Positions 1 through 8,767 of a stretch of DNA of 63,220 nucleotides are shown in pieces. A model generated the notes under the pieces. It made no database searches. It was not told the origin of the DNA and saw nothing but the letters and a program-made list of their open reading frames with translations. The translations under genes were made by a program, and so were the position numbers. Source of the DNA: Chryseobacterium sp. (GTDB taxonomy: Bacteria > Bacteroidota > Bacteroidia > Flavobacteriales > Weeksellaceae). How positions within the stretch are numbered: position 1 is the first letter of the stretch; every line of letters starts with the position of its first letter. Location of the stretch: contig JAPUEB010000035.1 in assembly GCA_027492795.1 (NCBI GenBank), positions 1 to 63,220 of the forward strand, written 5' to 3'.

Positions 1-50
1 AGAAAAGTTATCAACTAAACTTTACGTCAACTTATTTTATGAGAGATCAG

Positions 51-193
51 TTTCTAGTTTCTAGTTTCTAGTTTCTATTTTCTAGTTTTGAAAATACAAA
101 TTAAAGTTGATTATTCCAAAATCGATCTTCGGTCTTCGGTCTTCGGTCTTCGGTCTTCAGACTTCCATCTCCCAGCTTCCATCTTCCTGCCTC
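51..193. repeat. two adjacent heptamer tandem arrays
   Basis: Positions 51-87 hold about five imperfect copies of the 7-mer TTTCTAG. Positions 127-158 hold about four and a half copies of CTTCGGT, followed by degenerate CTTCCATCTCCCAG-type sequence. No credible gene lies in 1-191. Related heptamers occur at 21.5, 22.0 and 29.0 kb. The array sits just past the stop of the flanking minus-strand gene. Confidence 0.8.
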
Positions 194-917
194 ACAACTT
201 TAATTTTTTAAATATAAATTCTGGAATATTTCTAATAATCAACATAATCAGCCACCAAATTGGTAAAACATAAGCTACGTTTTTTTGTTTTTTGTAGGCT
301 TTGTAAATGCTTTCAGCAGCTTGTTTTGGCGTTGCGGTGAGTTTTGGGTTTAAAGGAAGTCCCTCTGTCATTTTTGTCGCCATGAATCCTGGTTTTACCG
401 TCATTACGTGGACTTTTTTATCGAAAAGATAGTTGCGAAGTCCGCTTAAATACGCTGTGAAAGCCGCTTTTGCACTCCCGTAAATAAAATTACTCTGTCT
501 TCCGCGATCACCTGCAACAGATGAAAGTCCGATGATGGTTCCGTTTCTTCTGCGTTCCATTTTTTCGGCAAAATGATTGATTACGTGAACCAATCTTGCA
601 TAATTGATATCGATAATTCTCTCGGTATTTTTATCGTCGTAAAGTCCTTCTTCAGTGCCTTCTCCGAGAAAACCGGTTGCGCAGAAGAGTAAATTGGATT
701 CTATTTTTTCAAATTTTGTACAATCAAACTCCTTCATCAAATCGAGTTCAATGATTTCGGATTGCTGCAGAAATTTCACGTCGATATGTTTGGCAAATTT
801 TTCTGTAGTTTCTTTGTTGGAAGTGAAAAGGTAGATTTTTTCAAACTTCTCCCCTTCTTGCAAGCATTTTTCTACAAACGCTTGTGCTACTTCTGAATTG
901 CTACCCAATACAATCAT
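192..917 (-). CDS. DprE2-like short-chain dehydrogenase
   Basis: A 241-residue NAD(P)-dependent SDR. The N-terminal nucleotide-binding turn is GSNSEVA (residues 5-11). The catalytic set is Ser132/Ser133 in LSS and YGSAK with Tyr146 and Lys150. The last 25 residues are strongly hydrophobic, suggesting membrane association. In mycobacteria DprE2 reduces the keto intermediate made by DprE1, completing epimerisation of decaprenylphosphoryl-ribose to -arabinose. That role is inferred here from gene order: it lies about 30 bp after a DprE1-like gene, which follows a DPPR-synthase-like UbiA protein. The SDR assignment is firm; the lipid-linked sugar substrate is not proven. A second copy of this type is at 51978-52706. 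Confidence 0.85.
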   Translation of the reverse strand: MIVLGSNSEVAQAFVEKCLQEGEKFEKIYLFTSNKETTEKFAKHIDVKFLQQSEIIELDLMKEFDCTKFEKIESNLLFCATGFLGEGTEEGLYDDKNTERIIDINYARLVHVINHFAEKMERRRNGTIIGLSSVAGDRGRQSNFIYGSAKAAFTAYLSGLRNYLFDKKVHVMTVKPGFMATKMTEGLPLNPKLTATPKQAAESIYKAYKKQKNVAYVLPIWWLIMLIIRNIPEFIFKKLKL

Positions 918-949
918 AACTTTATATATAAATGATGAATGATAAATGA

Positions 950-2266
950 TTAATTATTGTTCACAATTCTTTTGTGCTGAAGCGATACAAATTTTGGATT
1001 TTGTACGTTTTTCAGGTAATTGGTAAGTGTAGATTTGCTCATGGAATCTTTCGTTAAGTAAATTCTACCGCCAAATTCTTCCACAATTTTATCCAAATCA
1101 TCCACCAATTTTTTCAATTTTGAATTCACCTTGAAATCCAAAGCCAATGTGTAACCTTCAAACGGAAAGGAGTTGTAGGCTTCCGGATTGTTTTTTCCAA
1201 AAAGTTTTAAAACGGCTAAAAAAGAACCGTTTCCACTTTTCGCGATCGTTTCCAGAATTTTTTTCATTCCTTCCTTGCCTTTTTCCTTCGGAATCACCAT
1301 TTGATATTGGATAAATCCGCTTTTTCCATAAATTTTATTCCAATCGTTCACCACATCCAAAGGATAGAAAAAAGTTTCATAATCCACAAAATTCTTCACT
1401 TCTTTGCGGTTCTGTTTGGCGTAATAAAGCCAATTGAAAATCTTCACGGTAAGATTGTTCAAAACGAAATTTGGGAAATAAAAAGGAACTGTAGGCTGAG
1501 GTTTTTTCTTTAATCTTAAAGGATTTTCAGCGATTTTTCCTGAAATCTGATGGCGAAAAGCGTGTTCTCCGCGCATCATAATGGAACGACCGATGTTTTT
1601 TCCCTTTTGAAGGCAATCAATCCACGCAACATTATACGTCCAAGATTCGCTTTCATCAAAAAGTCTGAAAATTTCATCCAAATTCTCAGCTTTTATGCTT
1701 TCTTGACGAATATAAGCTGTTTCAATGTTTTTTAATTTGAATTTTGCGGAAAGAATAATTCCTGTAAGTCCCATTCCACCGATGGTTGCCCAAAATTTTT
1801 CTGAGTTTTCTGTTCGGGAGCATTTTAAAACCTCACCGTTTTCATTCAACAAATCAAATTCTATAACATATTCAGAAAAACAACCTTCCGCGTGATGATT
1901 TTTACCGTGAACATCGGAAGCGATGGCTCCTCCAACTGTGATAAACTTGGTTCCGGGAGTTACAAAAAGAAAATATCCCTGCGGAACGACAACTTCCAAA
2001 ATTTCAGAGAGGAGAACGCCGGATTCGCATTCGATAACGCCATTTAATCTATCGAAACTGATGAATTTATTGAGTCTTTTTGTGGAAAAAATATTTTCGC
2101 CGAGTGAAGCGTCGCCGTAGCATCTTCCGTTTCCGCGTGCAATAACCTCGTTATTCGATTTTACAAAATCTTTTATTTTGGAAAGGGAATCTTCCGATTT
2201 CATCTCTTTTTCCACGATAGGAAAATTTCCCCAGTTGGTTACTTTTTGTTTAAAATTCGGCTTCAT
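950..2266 (-). CDS. DprE1-like FAD-dependent oxidase
   Basis: A 438-residue FAD-binding (PCMH-type) oxidoreductase. Residues 46-58 (NGRCYGDASLGEN) and 117-125 (SDVHGKNHH) match flavin-contacting segments of DprE1. GGRIYLTKDS (residues 399-408) matches the DprE1 segment carrying its essential lysine, here Lys406. DprE1 oxidises the C2' hydroxyl of decaprenylphosphoryl-ribose. Alignment by eye puts Ala375 where M. tuberculosis DprE1 has Cys387, the residue attacked by benzothiazinones. One base separates the start from the upstream UbiA stop, so the two are probably translationally coupled. Alternative: a generic sugar-alcohol oxidase, but DprE1 homology along the whole length makes this less likely. 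Confidence 0.85.
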   Translation of the reverse strand: MKPNFKQKVTNWGNFPIVEKEMKSEDSLSKIKDFVKSNNEVIARGNGRCYGDASLGENIFSTKRLNKFISFDRLNGVIECESGVLLSEILEVVVPQGYFLFVTPGTKFITVGGAIASDVHGKNHHAEGCFSEYVIEFDLLNENGEVLKCSRTENSEKFWATIGGMGLTGIILSAKFKLKNIETAYIRQESIKAENLDEIFRLFDESESWTYNVAWIDCLQKGKNIGRSIMMRGEHAFRHQISGKIAENPLRLKKKPQPTVPFYFPNFVLNNLTVKIFNWLYYAKQNRKEVKNFVDYETFFYPLDVVNDWNKIYGKSGFIQYQMVIPKEKGKEGMKKILETIAKSGNGSFLAVLKLFGKNNPEAYNSFPFEGYTLALDFKVNSKLKKLVDDLDKIVEEFGGRIYLTKDSMSKSTLTNYLKNVQNPKFVSLQHKRIVNNN

Positions 2267-2267
2267 T

Positions 2268-3164
2268 CTAACTTAAAAACTGTTTGTCATAAATTAATAA
2301 TAAGAATGAAAAAATCCACAGTATAACGGTAAATTGGATATATCGGTCTTTGTAGACAATTTTTGTTGGAGATTCAGTTTTATTATACACCAGCGTTTGT
2401 TGCAGATATCGCATAAATGCAAAGACCACAAAAATAAAGGTATAGAAAATTTTTATTCCGAAGCGCTCCTGAACTTCCGGCTGCACCGTAAACATGAGAT
2501 AAGAAACAATTGCCAAAGTAACGGAAATAGAAAGTGCTATATCTGCAAACTGCACATTGTAACCATCCAATGATTTTCTTGTTTTTCCGGAAATTTGTGC
2601 ATTAATGAGTTCACCTCGCCTTTTTCCCAATGCCAATACGAGCGCCAAAATAAAAGTGAGCAAGATTGCCCATTGCGAAATGTAAATGCCTGTAATGTAA
2701 CCTCCTGCCAAAACGCGAAGAACGAAACCCACCGCAATTATCGTCACATCAATAATAGCAACGTGTTTCAGTTTGAAAGTGTAAGCCAAATTCATCAAAA
2801 AATAAATGATAATTATAGTGGAAAACTTCCACATATTCTGATGAAAGTGGTTCTGCGCAAAAAGAATTAATGTAACATCTACAACTACGAGAATTCCTAA
2901 AATAATTAGAGCGAATTTTTTGGAAATAGCTCCACTTGCTAAAGGTCGTTTTCTTTTTTCGGGGTGCTTTCGATCGGATTCAATATCAGAATAATCGTTG
3001 ATGATATAGATACAGCTTGCCGCCAACGAAAAAATGACAAAAGCAAATACACTTTCCCAGAAGAGATTTGTTTTCATGATGTTTCCCGAAAAGAACAGCG
3101 GCAGAAAAACAAAGAGATTTTTCACCCATTGCTCTACCCGAAGAAGCTTTAAAAATTTCATCAT
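2268..3164 (-). CDS. UbiA-type prenyltransferase, DPPR synthase-like
   Basis: A 298-residue polytopic membrane protein. The diagnostic Asp-rich loop is at residues 56-74 (NDYSDIESDRKHPEKRKRP), the pattern of decaprenyl-phosphate phosphoribosyltransferases, which transfer 5-phosphoribose from PRPP to polyprenyl phosphate. Seven to nine hydrophobic segments follow. I start at the ATG pair 3159-3164 (MMKFLKLLRVEQWVKN). A longer in-frame start at 3242 would run through the terminator of the preceding gene. It heads the DPA-like unit with the DprE1-like and DprE2-like genes. The phosphatase expected between steps one and two is not in the window. Confidence 0.85.
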   Translation of the reverse strand: MMKFLKLLRVEQWVKNLFVFLPLFFSGNIMKTNLFWESVFAFVIFSLAASCIYIINDYSDIESDRKHPEKRKRPLASGAISKKFALIILGILVVVDVTLILFAQNHFHQNMWKFSTIIIIYFLMNLAYTFKLKHVAIIDVTIIAVGFVLRVLAGGYITGIYISQWAILLTFILALVLALGKRRGELINAQISGKTRKSLDGYNVQFADIALSISVTLAIVSYLMFTVQPEVQERFGIKIFYTFIFVVFAFMRYLQQTLVYNKTESPTKIVYKDRYIQFTVILWIFSFLLLIYDKQFLS

Positions 3165-3229
3165 TGATGCTTGAAATACAGCTGCAAAAATAGCGAATTT
3201 TGAGGAAACCACTTTAATAATCCCTAAAA

Positions 3230-3257
3230 GAAAAACCACCAAAATTTGGTGGCTTTG
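3230..3257 (-). terminator. Rho-independent terminator of the OmpA-family gene
   Basis: Read on the minus strand: AAGCCACC, loop AAATTTT, GGTGGTTTTTC. A short GC stem is followed by a T tract, about 35 bp after the stop of the OmpA-family gene. It separates that gene from the UbiA unit. Confidence 0.8.
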
Positions 3258-3291
3258 AAAATATTTATAGTAAACGATTGGTTTCGTTGGT

Positions 3292-3981
3292 TTATTTACC
3301 TTGTTGAGCGTCTTTAATCATTTCTTCGTTTGCGGTAATTGCAAATTCTACACGTCTGTTTTGTGCTCTACCAGCTTCTGTTTCGTTGGAAGCTTTCGGT
3401 TCAGCTTCGCCCATTCCCATTGGGAAAAGTCTGCTTGAAGCAATTCCTTTGGAAATTAGATAATTTTTTACAGAATTAGCTCTTCTTTCTGAAAGTTTTT
3501 GGTTGTATTCGTCCGTTCCTTTGCTATCTGTATGTCCATAGATATTGATATTTGTATCTGGATTATTGATAAGGATTTGGGCGAGTTTATCAAGATTTTC
3601 TTTTGACGTAGCTGTAAGATCAGAAGAATCGAAAGCAAAATTTACCATTTTTTCCGGAAGCGTAACTTTGATACCTTCGTTTACACGTTCTACTTCAGCT
3701 CCAGGTAAGGTTTGCTTAATTTCTTTCGCTTGCTTGTCCATTCTGTTTCCGATAACGTTTCCGGCAACACCACCGATAATTCCGCCAAGAACTGCACCAG
3801 CAGGAGCGTTACCTCCTTTTCCTACATTATTTCCTAAAACTCCACCTATTACTGCACCTGCAGCAGCTCCTACTACGGTACCTCTTTGCTGGTGATTAGA
3901 ATTTTGAACGGTTTCGCAACTTGTGAGCAATAAAGCTGAAGAAAATAAAGAAGCTGCGATGTATGTATTTTTTAGTTTCAT
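3292..3981 (-). CDS. OmpA-family lipoprotein with glycine zipper
   Basis: A 229-residue lipoprotein. The lipobox is LLTSC with lipidated Cys22. A Gly/Ala-rich stretch (about 35-82) has glycine-zipper spacing and may insert in or contact membrane. A C-terminal OmpA domain (about 112-215) contains FAFDSSDL, NIYGHTDSKG and LSERRANSVKNYL, the peptidoglycan-binding signature. It probably tethers the outer membrane to the wall, as in YiaD/Pal-type proteins. It is flanked by a terminator downstream and follows a lipocalin-like lipoprotein gene. Confidence 0.9.
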   Translation of the reverse strand: MKLKNTYIAASLFSSALLLTSCETVQNSNHQQRGTVVGAAAGAVIGGVLGNNVGKGGNAPAGAVLGGIIGGVAGNVIGNRMDKQAKEIKQTLPGAEVERVNEGIKVTLPEKMVNFAFDSSDLTATSKENLDKLAQILINNPDTNINIYGHTDSKGTDEYNQKLSERRANSVKNYLISKGIASSRLFPMGMGEAEPKASNETEAGRAQNRRVEFAITANEEMIKDAQQGK

Positions 3982-4004
3982 TTTTTTAAGATTTTAGATT
4001 TTTA

Positions 4005-4484
4005 TTATTTCGATGCAGTTCTCTGAAAATTATACACCACATTGATATTTTGACCGTCGTATGGAACTGTTTGCTGTAAAGAAAACTGGTCTGCTGATTG
4101 GCTAAGCAAAGTTAAATTGTATCCTGAATCGTTTTGTTTCGCTTTTGTGCCTTCTGCAATTTTTTTAAACTGAAAAGTGTTACCACTTACGACTTCAAAT
4201 TTTATTGGCTGTGTTCGCTGTGGGCAGTCTCCGCCACCGTTTAAGGTGTAAGCTCCGGAATAATTATTTGGAATAAGTCTCCAATGGCTTCCAACCCAAC
4301 ATTGTACATCAGCTCCTTCTCCAAAGGGCTTTATTTTGTATTGTTTGTTATAATCAACACTTGTAATTTGCCAATCGCCTTTCAATTTTAAAAATCCTGC
4401 GCGATTGTTTTGGGCTGTCTTCGCTGTGGAACATGAGGCAAGAACTGAAGCACCAATAATTCCTGTTAGTAATAAATTTTTCAT
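4005..4484 (-). CDS. lipocalin-like lipoprotein
   Basis: A 159-residue lipoprotein. The signal peptide ends in LASC (Cys18). The body carries a lipocalin-type opening (LKGDWQITSVDY) and alternating beta strands, and ends shortly after VVYNFQRT. Such Bacteroidota lipoproteins presumably form a small outer-membrane beta-barrel pocket; the ligand is unknown. It lies 23 bp upstream of the OmpA-family gene on the same strand, with no terminator between, so the two are likely co-transcribed. Confidence 0.75.
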   Translation of the reverse strand: MKNLLLTGIIGASVLASCSTAKTAQNNRAGFLKLKGDWQITSVDYNKQYKIKPFGEGADVQCWVGSHWRLIPNNYSGAYTLNGGGDCPQRTQPIKFEVVSGNTFQFKKIAEGTKAKQNDSGYNLTLLSQSADQFSLQQTVPYDGQNINVVYNFQRTASK

Positions 4485-4544
4485 TGTTTATTATTTTGAC
4501 TGAACTGAAACATTGAAAAACTGTGCCAAAGATTTACATAACAT

Positions 4545-4575
4545 CAAAAAAGTCCGAAATAATCGGACTTTTTTA
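4545..4575 (-). terminator. terminator after the S8 protease gene
   Basis: An AAAAAAGTCCGA / TCGGACTTTTTT inverted repeat with loop AATAA gives a stem with T tracts on both strands. It follows the protease stop by about 25 bp and insulates the lipocalin gene. Confidence 0.85.
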
Positions 4576-4599
4576 TGAATTTTATAAAATTTATAGTAT

Positions 4600-6312
4600 T
4601 TATTTCTTTTTTACCACTTTTTTGCGAACCGATGCTTTTTTCACAGGTGCATTTTGAGATGCAGTTGACGGAGAAGCCTTGTAAAAGTTTGTAAATGCAT
4701 ATTCAGCAGCTTTTCTTAAGTCAATAACACCTCCTGCTCTCGAAATTAAGTCGAAACGGTTATTGATATTAGTAGGCAACATTGCATTTACGGTAGATTT
4801 ATTTGCTGTTTTCACAAAAGATTCTATAATTTGTTCCGGTTTTAAGTTTGGCATATACGCTAAAAGAACTGCAGATGCACCGGCTACAACTGGGGCAGCC
4901 ATAGATGTTCCTTCTTCGTATTTATATTTTGCATCTGGAATGGTGGAATAGATCATCTTGCCGGGTGCGAAAACATCTACCATTCTTCCATTAAAATTAG
5001 AAAAATCTGCCCGCAGAAACTCGCTATCGTTGGTACTTGCACCTACGGTAATATAGTTGTTTACAAAAGATTCGTTATCATTTTTTTGCTTAAAATTGGT
5101 GGGAAAATTATCTTCTTCGCCCAAATCTTTATTATCGTTTCCGGCAGCGTGAACTATAAGAACACCTTTATTCTGGGCATATTGTATGGCTTCCCATACT
5201 TTTTCTTTGTTTGGTGAAAATCCTTTTCCAAAACTCATATTGATGATTTTTGCACCATTATCTACAGCATATTTTATAGAGTTTGCTACATCTTTATCTC
5301 TTTCATCTCCGTTTGGTACTGTTCTTACGGTCATTATTTTTGCTACATTGTGTGCTACTCCATACTGAACTGTTTTGCTGTTTGGAATTCCGGCAATTAT
5401 ACCCGCAACATGAGTTCCATGATATCCATCCGGTCCTTCGTAGTGGTTGTTTCCGTAATATTTTTCCTCCAAATTTTCATAATTATCTCCTACAATAGTT
5501 CTGGAATCGTAATCTAAATTATAATGGTATTTGGTTTGCTCCTCAAAATATTTCAAAGCATCTTTGAACTGGTTCTCTAGGTAGCCGCGAAATTCATTTG
5601 CTGTTTTTCCCAAAGCTTTTTCATCCTTCAAATATCCCGAAAGCACCATAACATACTGAACTTGTTTTGAATCGGTAGGCTTAATGGCTTTCACATTTTC
5701 TTCAGTAAAATTTTTCCCGTTCAACAATGCTACCATATTCGGGATTTCTGCAACAAATGCGCTGTAGTATTGGTAGTTCTGCCTTGCTTCCAAGCTTTTT
5801 AGTGTTACCTCTTTTTTTGCATCCATGTAAGTAACAAACTCGGCATTCATTTTTTGTTGATTGGCCTTGTTTTCAGTCGAATTTGATCCTTCAAAAAGTG
5901 GTTTGTATTTTCGCACAATTCTGGTTTTTTCTAAAGTATCGAATTCTACATCCCCGTTTTTGCCCCCTAAAAAATTCCAGCCATGAATATCGTCTATGTA
6001 GCCGTTTCCATCGTCATCTTTGCCATTTCCCGGAACTTCATTAGGATTTCGCCACATATTTTTTGCCAATCCCGGATGATCTACTTCTACTCCTCCATCT
6101 AGAACAGCAACGACGACATTTTTAGGCTTCAAACCTTTGGCTTCCAAAAACTTATAGGCGTTTTGGGTGTTTATACCGTAAACATTGGTTGCCGCAAAAT
6201 CTTTGTGATACCATGTCATCAAATCTTTATTATCATTAGGATCAATATTTGAATTTTGCGCATGGATGTAGAAAAACCCTGATAAAAAGGCTATGGCTAA
6301 TATTTTCTTCAT
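4600..6312 (-). CDS. secreted subtilisin-like (S8) serine protease
   Basis: A 570-residue secreted peptidase. Signal peptide residues 1-18 (ending IHA). Catalytic triad: Asp72 (VLDGG), His301 (GYHGTHVAG), Ser470 (EGTSMAAP); the oxyanion Asn is Asn392 (HAAGN). About 229 residues separate Asp and His, far more than in subtilisin (about 32). The insert is rich in charge and helices and may be a regulatory or substrate-binding domain. The C terminus is a Lys-rich tail (KKASVRKKVVKKK), with no recognisable type IX secretion sorting domain. WbqC lies 4 bp upstream, suggesting one transcript. Confidence 0.92.
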   Translation of the reverse strand: MKKILAIAFLSGFFYIHAQNSNIDPNDNKDLMTWYHKDFAATNVYGINTQNAYKFLEAKGLKPKNVVVAVLDGGVEVDHPGLAKNMWRNPNEVPGNGKDDDGNGYIDDIHGWNFLGGKNGDVEFDTLEKTRIVRKYKPLFEGSNSTENKANQQKMNAEFVTYMDAKKEVTLKSLEARQNYQYYSAFVAEIPNMVALLNGKNFTEENVKAIKPTDSKQVQYVMVLSGYLKDEKALGKTANEFRGYLENQFKDALKYFEEQTKYHYNLDYDSRTIVGDNYENLEEKYYGNNHYEGPDGYHGTHVAGIIAGIPNSKTVQYGVAHNVAKIMTVRTVPNGDERDKDVANSIKYAVDNGAKIINMSFGKGFSPNKEKVWEAIQYAQNKGVLIVHAAGNDNKDLGEEDNFPTNFKQKNDNESFVNNYITVGASTNDSEFLRADFSNFNGRMVDVFAPGKMIYSTIPDAKYKYEEGTSMAAPVVAGASAVLLAYMPNLKPEQIIESFVKTANKSTVNAMLPTNINNRFDLISRAGGVIDLRKAAEYAFTNFYKASPSTASQNAPVKKASVRKKVVKKK

Positions 6313-6316
6313 TTTT

Positions 6317-6928
6317 TTAAGCTTTTATTAAATTGATGTAAGACATGGAGTTTGGACCTTCATTACAAATCAAATCCAAAACGGAAAGATCCTTCAGAAA
6401 ACCAAATTTTTCGGAGAAGGTTTGGTAATACTCGGTCATTTCTATATTGCTGTCCTTTTTTGCCGAAAATTTTTCTCTGAAATCCTGTATGTCTGGATTT
6501 TTGAGATATTCTTTATTCAAAGAATGTGCCTTTGTTGTTTTCAGTATGTTTTGAACAATTTCTAAAGTCTTCAGATTAAAATCAATCAAAAATTTCTCTT
6601 CCATATCATAAATTTTAGAAAATTTATCTTCGTAAAACTCAAAATAAGGTGAACTTTGGTAGGCTGTTTTGATGGATTTCCAATGATTTTTTCTCCAGTT
6701 TTCGGCGTGTGAAATTTCGATATCTCTGTAAAGCCTTTTTCCTTCATGTTTTATAGGGATAATGAGGGAAAGTTTTCCGTTTGCACCATAAATATTGGCT
6801 CGGTTTCTATAGGTTTGTTTGGGGAAGTTTTCAAATTGTTCGAAAACAATCTCACTATTTTCATCCAAGAATTTAGAAAACCATGAAACGGGTGGTAAAT
6901 AAAATATGGGTAATATTATTTTGTTCAT
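6317..6928 (-). CDS. WbqC-like family protein
   Basis: A 203-residue cytosolic protein of the WbqC-like family: LPIFYLPPVSWF near the N terminus, then TYRNRANIYGANG and an NWRKNHWKSI...YFEFYED segment. WbqC members are found in O-antigen and surface-sugar loci, where their exact reaction is unsettled. In Flavobacteriia the gene commonly sits next to lepB and dapB, as here. Four base pairs separate it from the protease gene. Confidence 0.8.
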   Translation of the reverse strand: MNKIILPIFYLPPVSWFSKFLDENSEIVFEQFENFPKQTYRNRANIYGANGKLSLIIPIKHEGKRLYRDIEISHAENWRKNHWKSIKTAYQSSPYFEFYEDKFSKIYDMEEKFLIDFNLKTLEIVQNILKTTKAHSLNKEYLKNPDIQDFREKFSAKKDSNIEMTEYYQTFSEKFGFLKDLSVLDLICNEGPNSMSYINLIKA

Positions 6929-6989
6929 TTTCTATAAAAACAGAGTGACAGAAAATTTCCGCCACTCTTATTTAACTTATAATTAAAAT

Positions 6990-8645
6990 TTAATCTTCAT
7001 TTTTTTTCTTTTTGAATAAGCCTGTAAAAAATTCCCAGCCAAAAAAGAGTATTAGGATTCCCGCAGCAAGCCACCAATAAGATGTCTTGTTTGCATCTCC
7101 CGTATTTGTAGCTTTGAACATTCTATCCCAACGAAAACGCCATCCATCTGCCTGATAATCGGATCCATTGTCTTTGAAGGCTCCTTCTAAGCTCATCCAC
7201 GTAAACATGGGCTTTCCTACGATGTGCGTTTCAGGTACAAATCCGAAATAACGCGCGTCCAAAGATGCATCACGGTTATCACCAACCATCATGTAGTAGT
7301 TGTATTTCACAGTGTATTGATTGGTTTCTTTTCCGTTGATGAAAAATTTTCCGTTTTTCACTTCCAGTTTATTCCCTTCATGTTTTGTGATGAGTTTCTT
7401 ATATTCCGGCAAATTTTCCTGCGTAAGCGTAACAACATCACCTTTTTTAGGAATTTTTAGCGGACCGTACCAATCTATATTCCAGCCTCTGTTGATTGGG
7501 AAAATAGAGTTGAGCGTATCTATATTTTTTGTGTATGCATTTCTTTCTGCATTTACTTTATGGGCAATACCTGAAGAATCCTTTGGAAGAATATCTTCCT
7601 TGATGCTCACAAATTCGGGCAAAGATTTTATTTCCTGAACATATTTATCCGTAAGTCCCTGAAAACGATACATATAAGCTCCACCATTTTGAAACTCTTT
7701 CACCGGCAAAAATCCAAGTTTTTTGTATAATGACGGAATATCCAACTGCGAGCTTGTGTTTACATAATAGGCGTGCTGAACTTCGGCGTCACCCATTTTT
7801 ACTTCGGGCTTATTGTTTACAAAAAGTTTTCCTTCGCGAAACTCTATAACATCGCCTGGTTGTCCCACAAGTCGCTTAACATAAGGGTCTTTTCGGTCGA
7901 TAGCTGTATGTACGGAATCATCGGGATAATTAAAAACAACGATATCGTTTCTTTTCGGGCTTTCCCAACCTGGAAATCTGAAATAGGGCAAATCTACCGC
8001 ATCTACATAAGATTTTGGATCATCTTTAGGGTTTCCTTTTTCGCCGGTATCGAAAATTGTGCTTTGAAGGAAAGGGATTGCAACAGGACGCATCGGCATA
8101 CGGAATCCATAATTCAGTTTGTTTACAAAAAGAAAATCGCCTACCAAAAGCGTTCTTTCCATAGATCCTGTTGGAATTCCGAAGGGTTGCGTAATAAAAA
8201 CGTGAATGATTGTCGCAAAAACCACTGCGAAGGTTATAGATCCTAAGAAAGTTTCTTTTTTATGGGCTTTCTTTTCGTCCTCAGTAAGGTAAAGTTCGTT
8301 ATCTTCCTCTTCCAGCTCTGTATCTTTAGAATAGTTTACAACTGCCATATAAAGGAACGGTAGAAAAACGGTCATTAATTTTTGAGCAAACGAATTTTTG
8401 CCAAATTTATTCATTAAAAAGATATGAAAAACCGTCATCATTATTGGTCCCACAATCGGAAAGTATGCAAAAATTACCCACCATTTCGGATGGTTGGTTT
8501 CTTTTTGAATAATGTAATAATTATAAAAAGGAATAAAAGCAAAAAGGGGGTTGTAGCCCATTTTTTTGAAAAGTTTCCAAGTGGAAATCCCCATCAACAA
8601 GGAAAGGATGAGAACGTAGATGGTATAGATTACAAAATAGTTCAT
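6990..8645 (-). CDS. lepB: signal peptidase I, long form
   Basis: A 551-residue type I signal peptidase, longer than the 324-residue E. coli enzyme. Residues 1-105 form an extra membrane domain (several hydrophobic helices, FIPFYNYYII). A second anchor spans about 134-152. Catalytic Ser161 lies in PTGSMERTLLVGD and Lys257 in DPYVKRLVGQPGD. Box E, GDNRDASLDARYFGFVP, is in the C-terminal third. About 170 residues between the Lys box and box E form an enlarged periplasmic cap. A final hydrophobic segment (WWLAAGILILFFGWEFF) ends the protein. It cleaves signal peptides of exported proteins at the inner membrane. Confidence 0.95.
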   Translation of the reverse strand: MNYFVIYTIYVLILSLLMGISTWKLFKKMGYNPLFAFIPFYNYYIIQKETNHPKWWVIFAYFPIVGPIMMTVFHIFLMNKFGKNSFAQKLMTVFLPFLYMAVVNYSKDTELEEEDNELYLTEDEKKAHKKETFLGSITFAVVFATIIHVFITQPFGIPTGSMERTLLVGDFLFVNKLNYGFRMPMRPVAIPFLQSTIFDTGEKGNPKDDPKSYVDAVDLPYFRFPGWESPKRNDIVVFNYPDDSVHTAIDRKDPYVKRLVGQPGDVIEFREGKLFVNNKPEVKMGDAEVQHAYYVNTSSQLDIPSLYKKLGFLPVKEFQNGGAYMYRFQGLTDKYVQEIKSLPEFVSIKEDILPKDSSGIAHKVNAERNAYTKNIDTLNSIFPINRGWNIDWYGPLKIPKKGDVVTLTQENLPEYKKLITKHEGNKLEVKNGKFFINGKETNQYTVKYNYYMMVGDNRDASLDARYFGFVPETHIVGKPMFTWMSLEGAFKDNGSDYQADGWRFRWDRMFKATNTGDANKTSYWWLAAGILILFFGWEFFTGLFKKKKNED

Positions 8646-8767
8646 AAGTTTTATTTTTCTACAGTTGGTGTATTTCCTTCTGCATTTATGTGAATTAGTT
8701 TATTTTTCTTAGGTTTTGTTACAGTCAATTTTTTTAATGAATAATGAATAATTAATAATGAACAATT

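Noticed and set aside
3165-3242. Upstream start extending the UbiA-like protein by 26 residues
   Set aside because: It would run into the terminator of the OmpA-family gene; the ATG pair at 3159-3164 fits the family start.
7773-8246. 157-residue plus-strand frame
   Set aside because: Antisense to lepB; no recognisable features.
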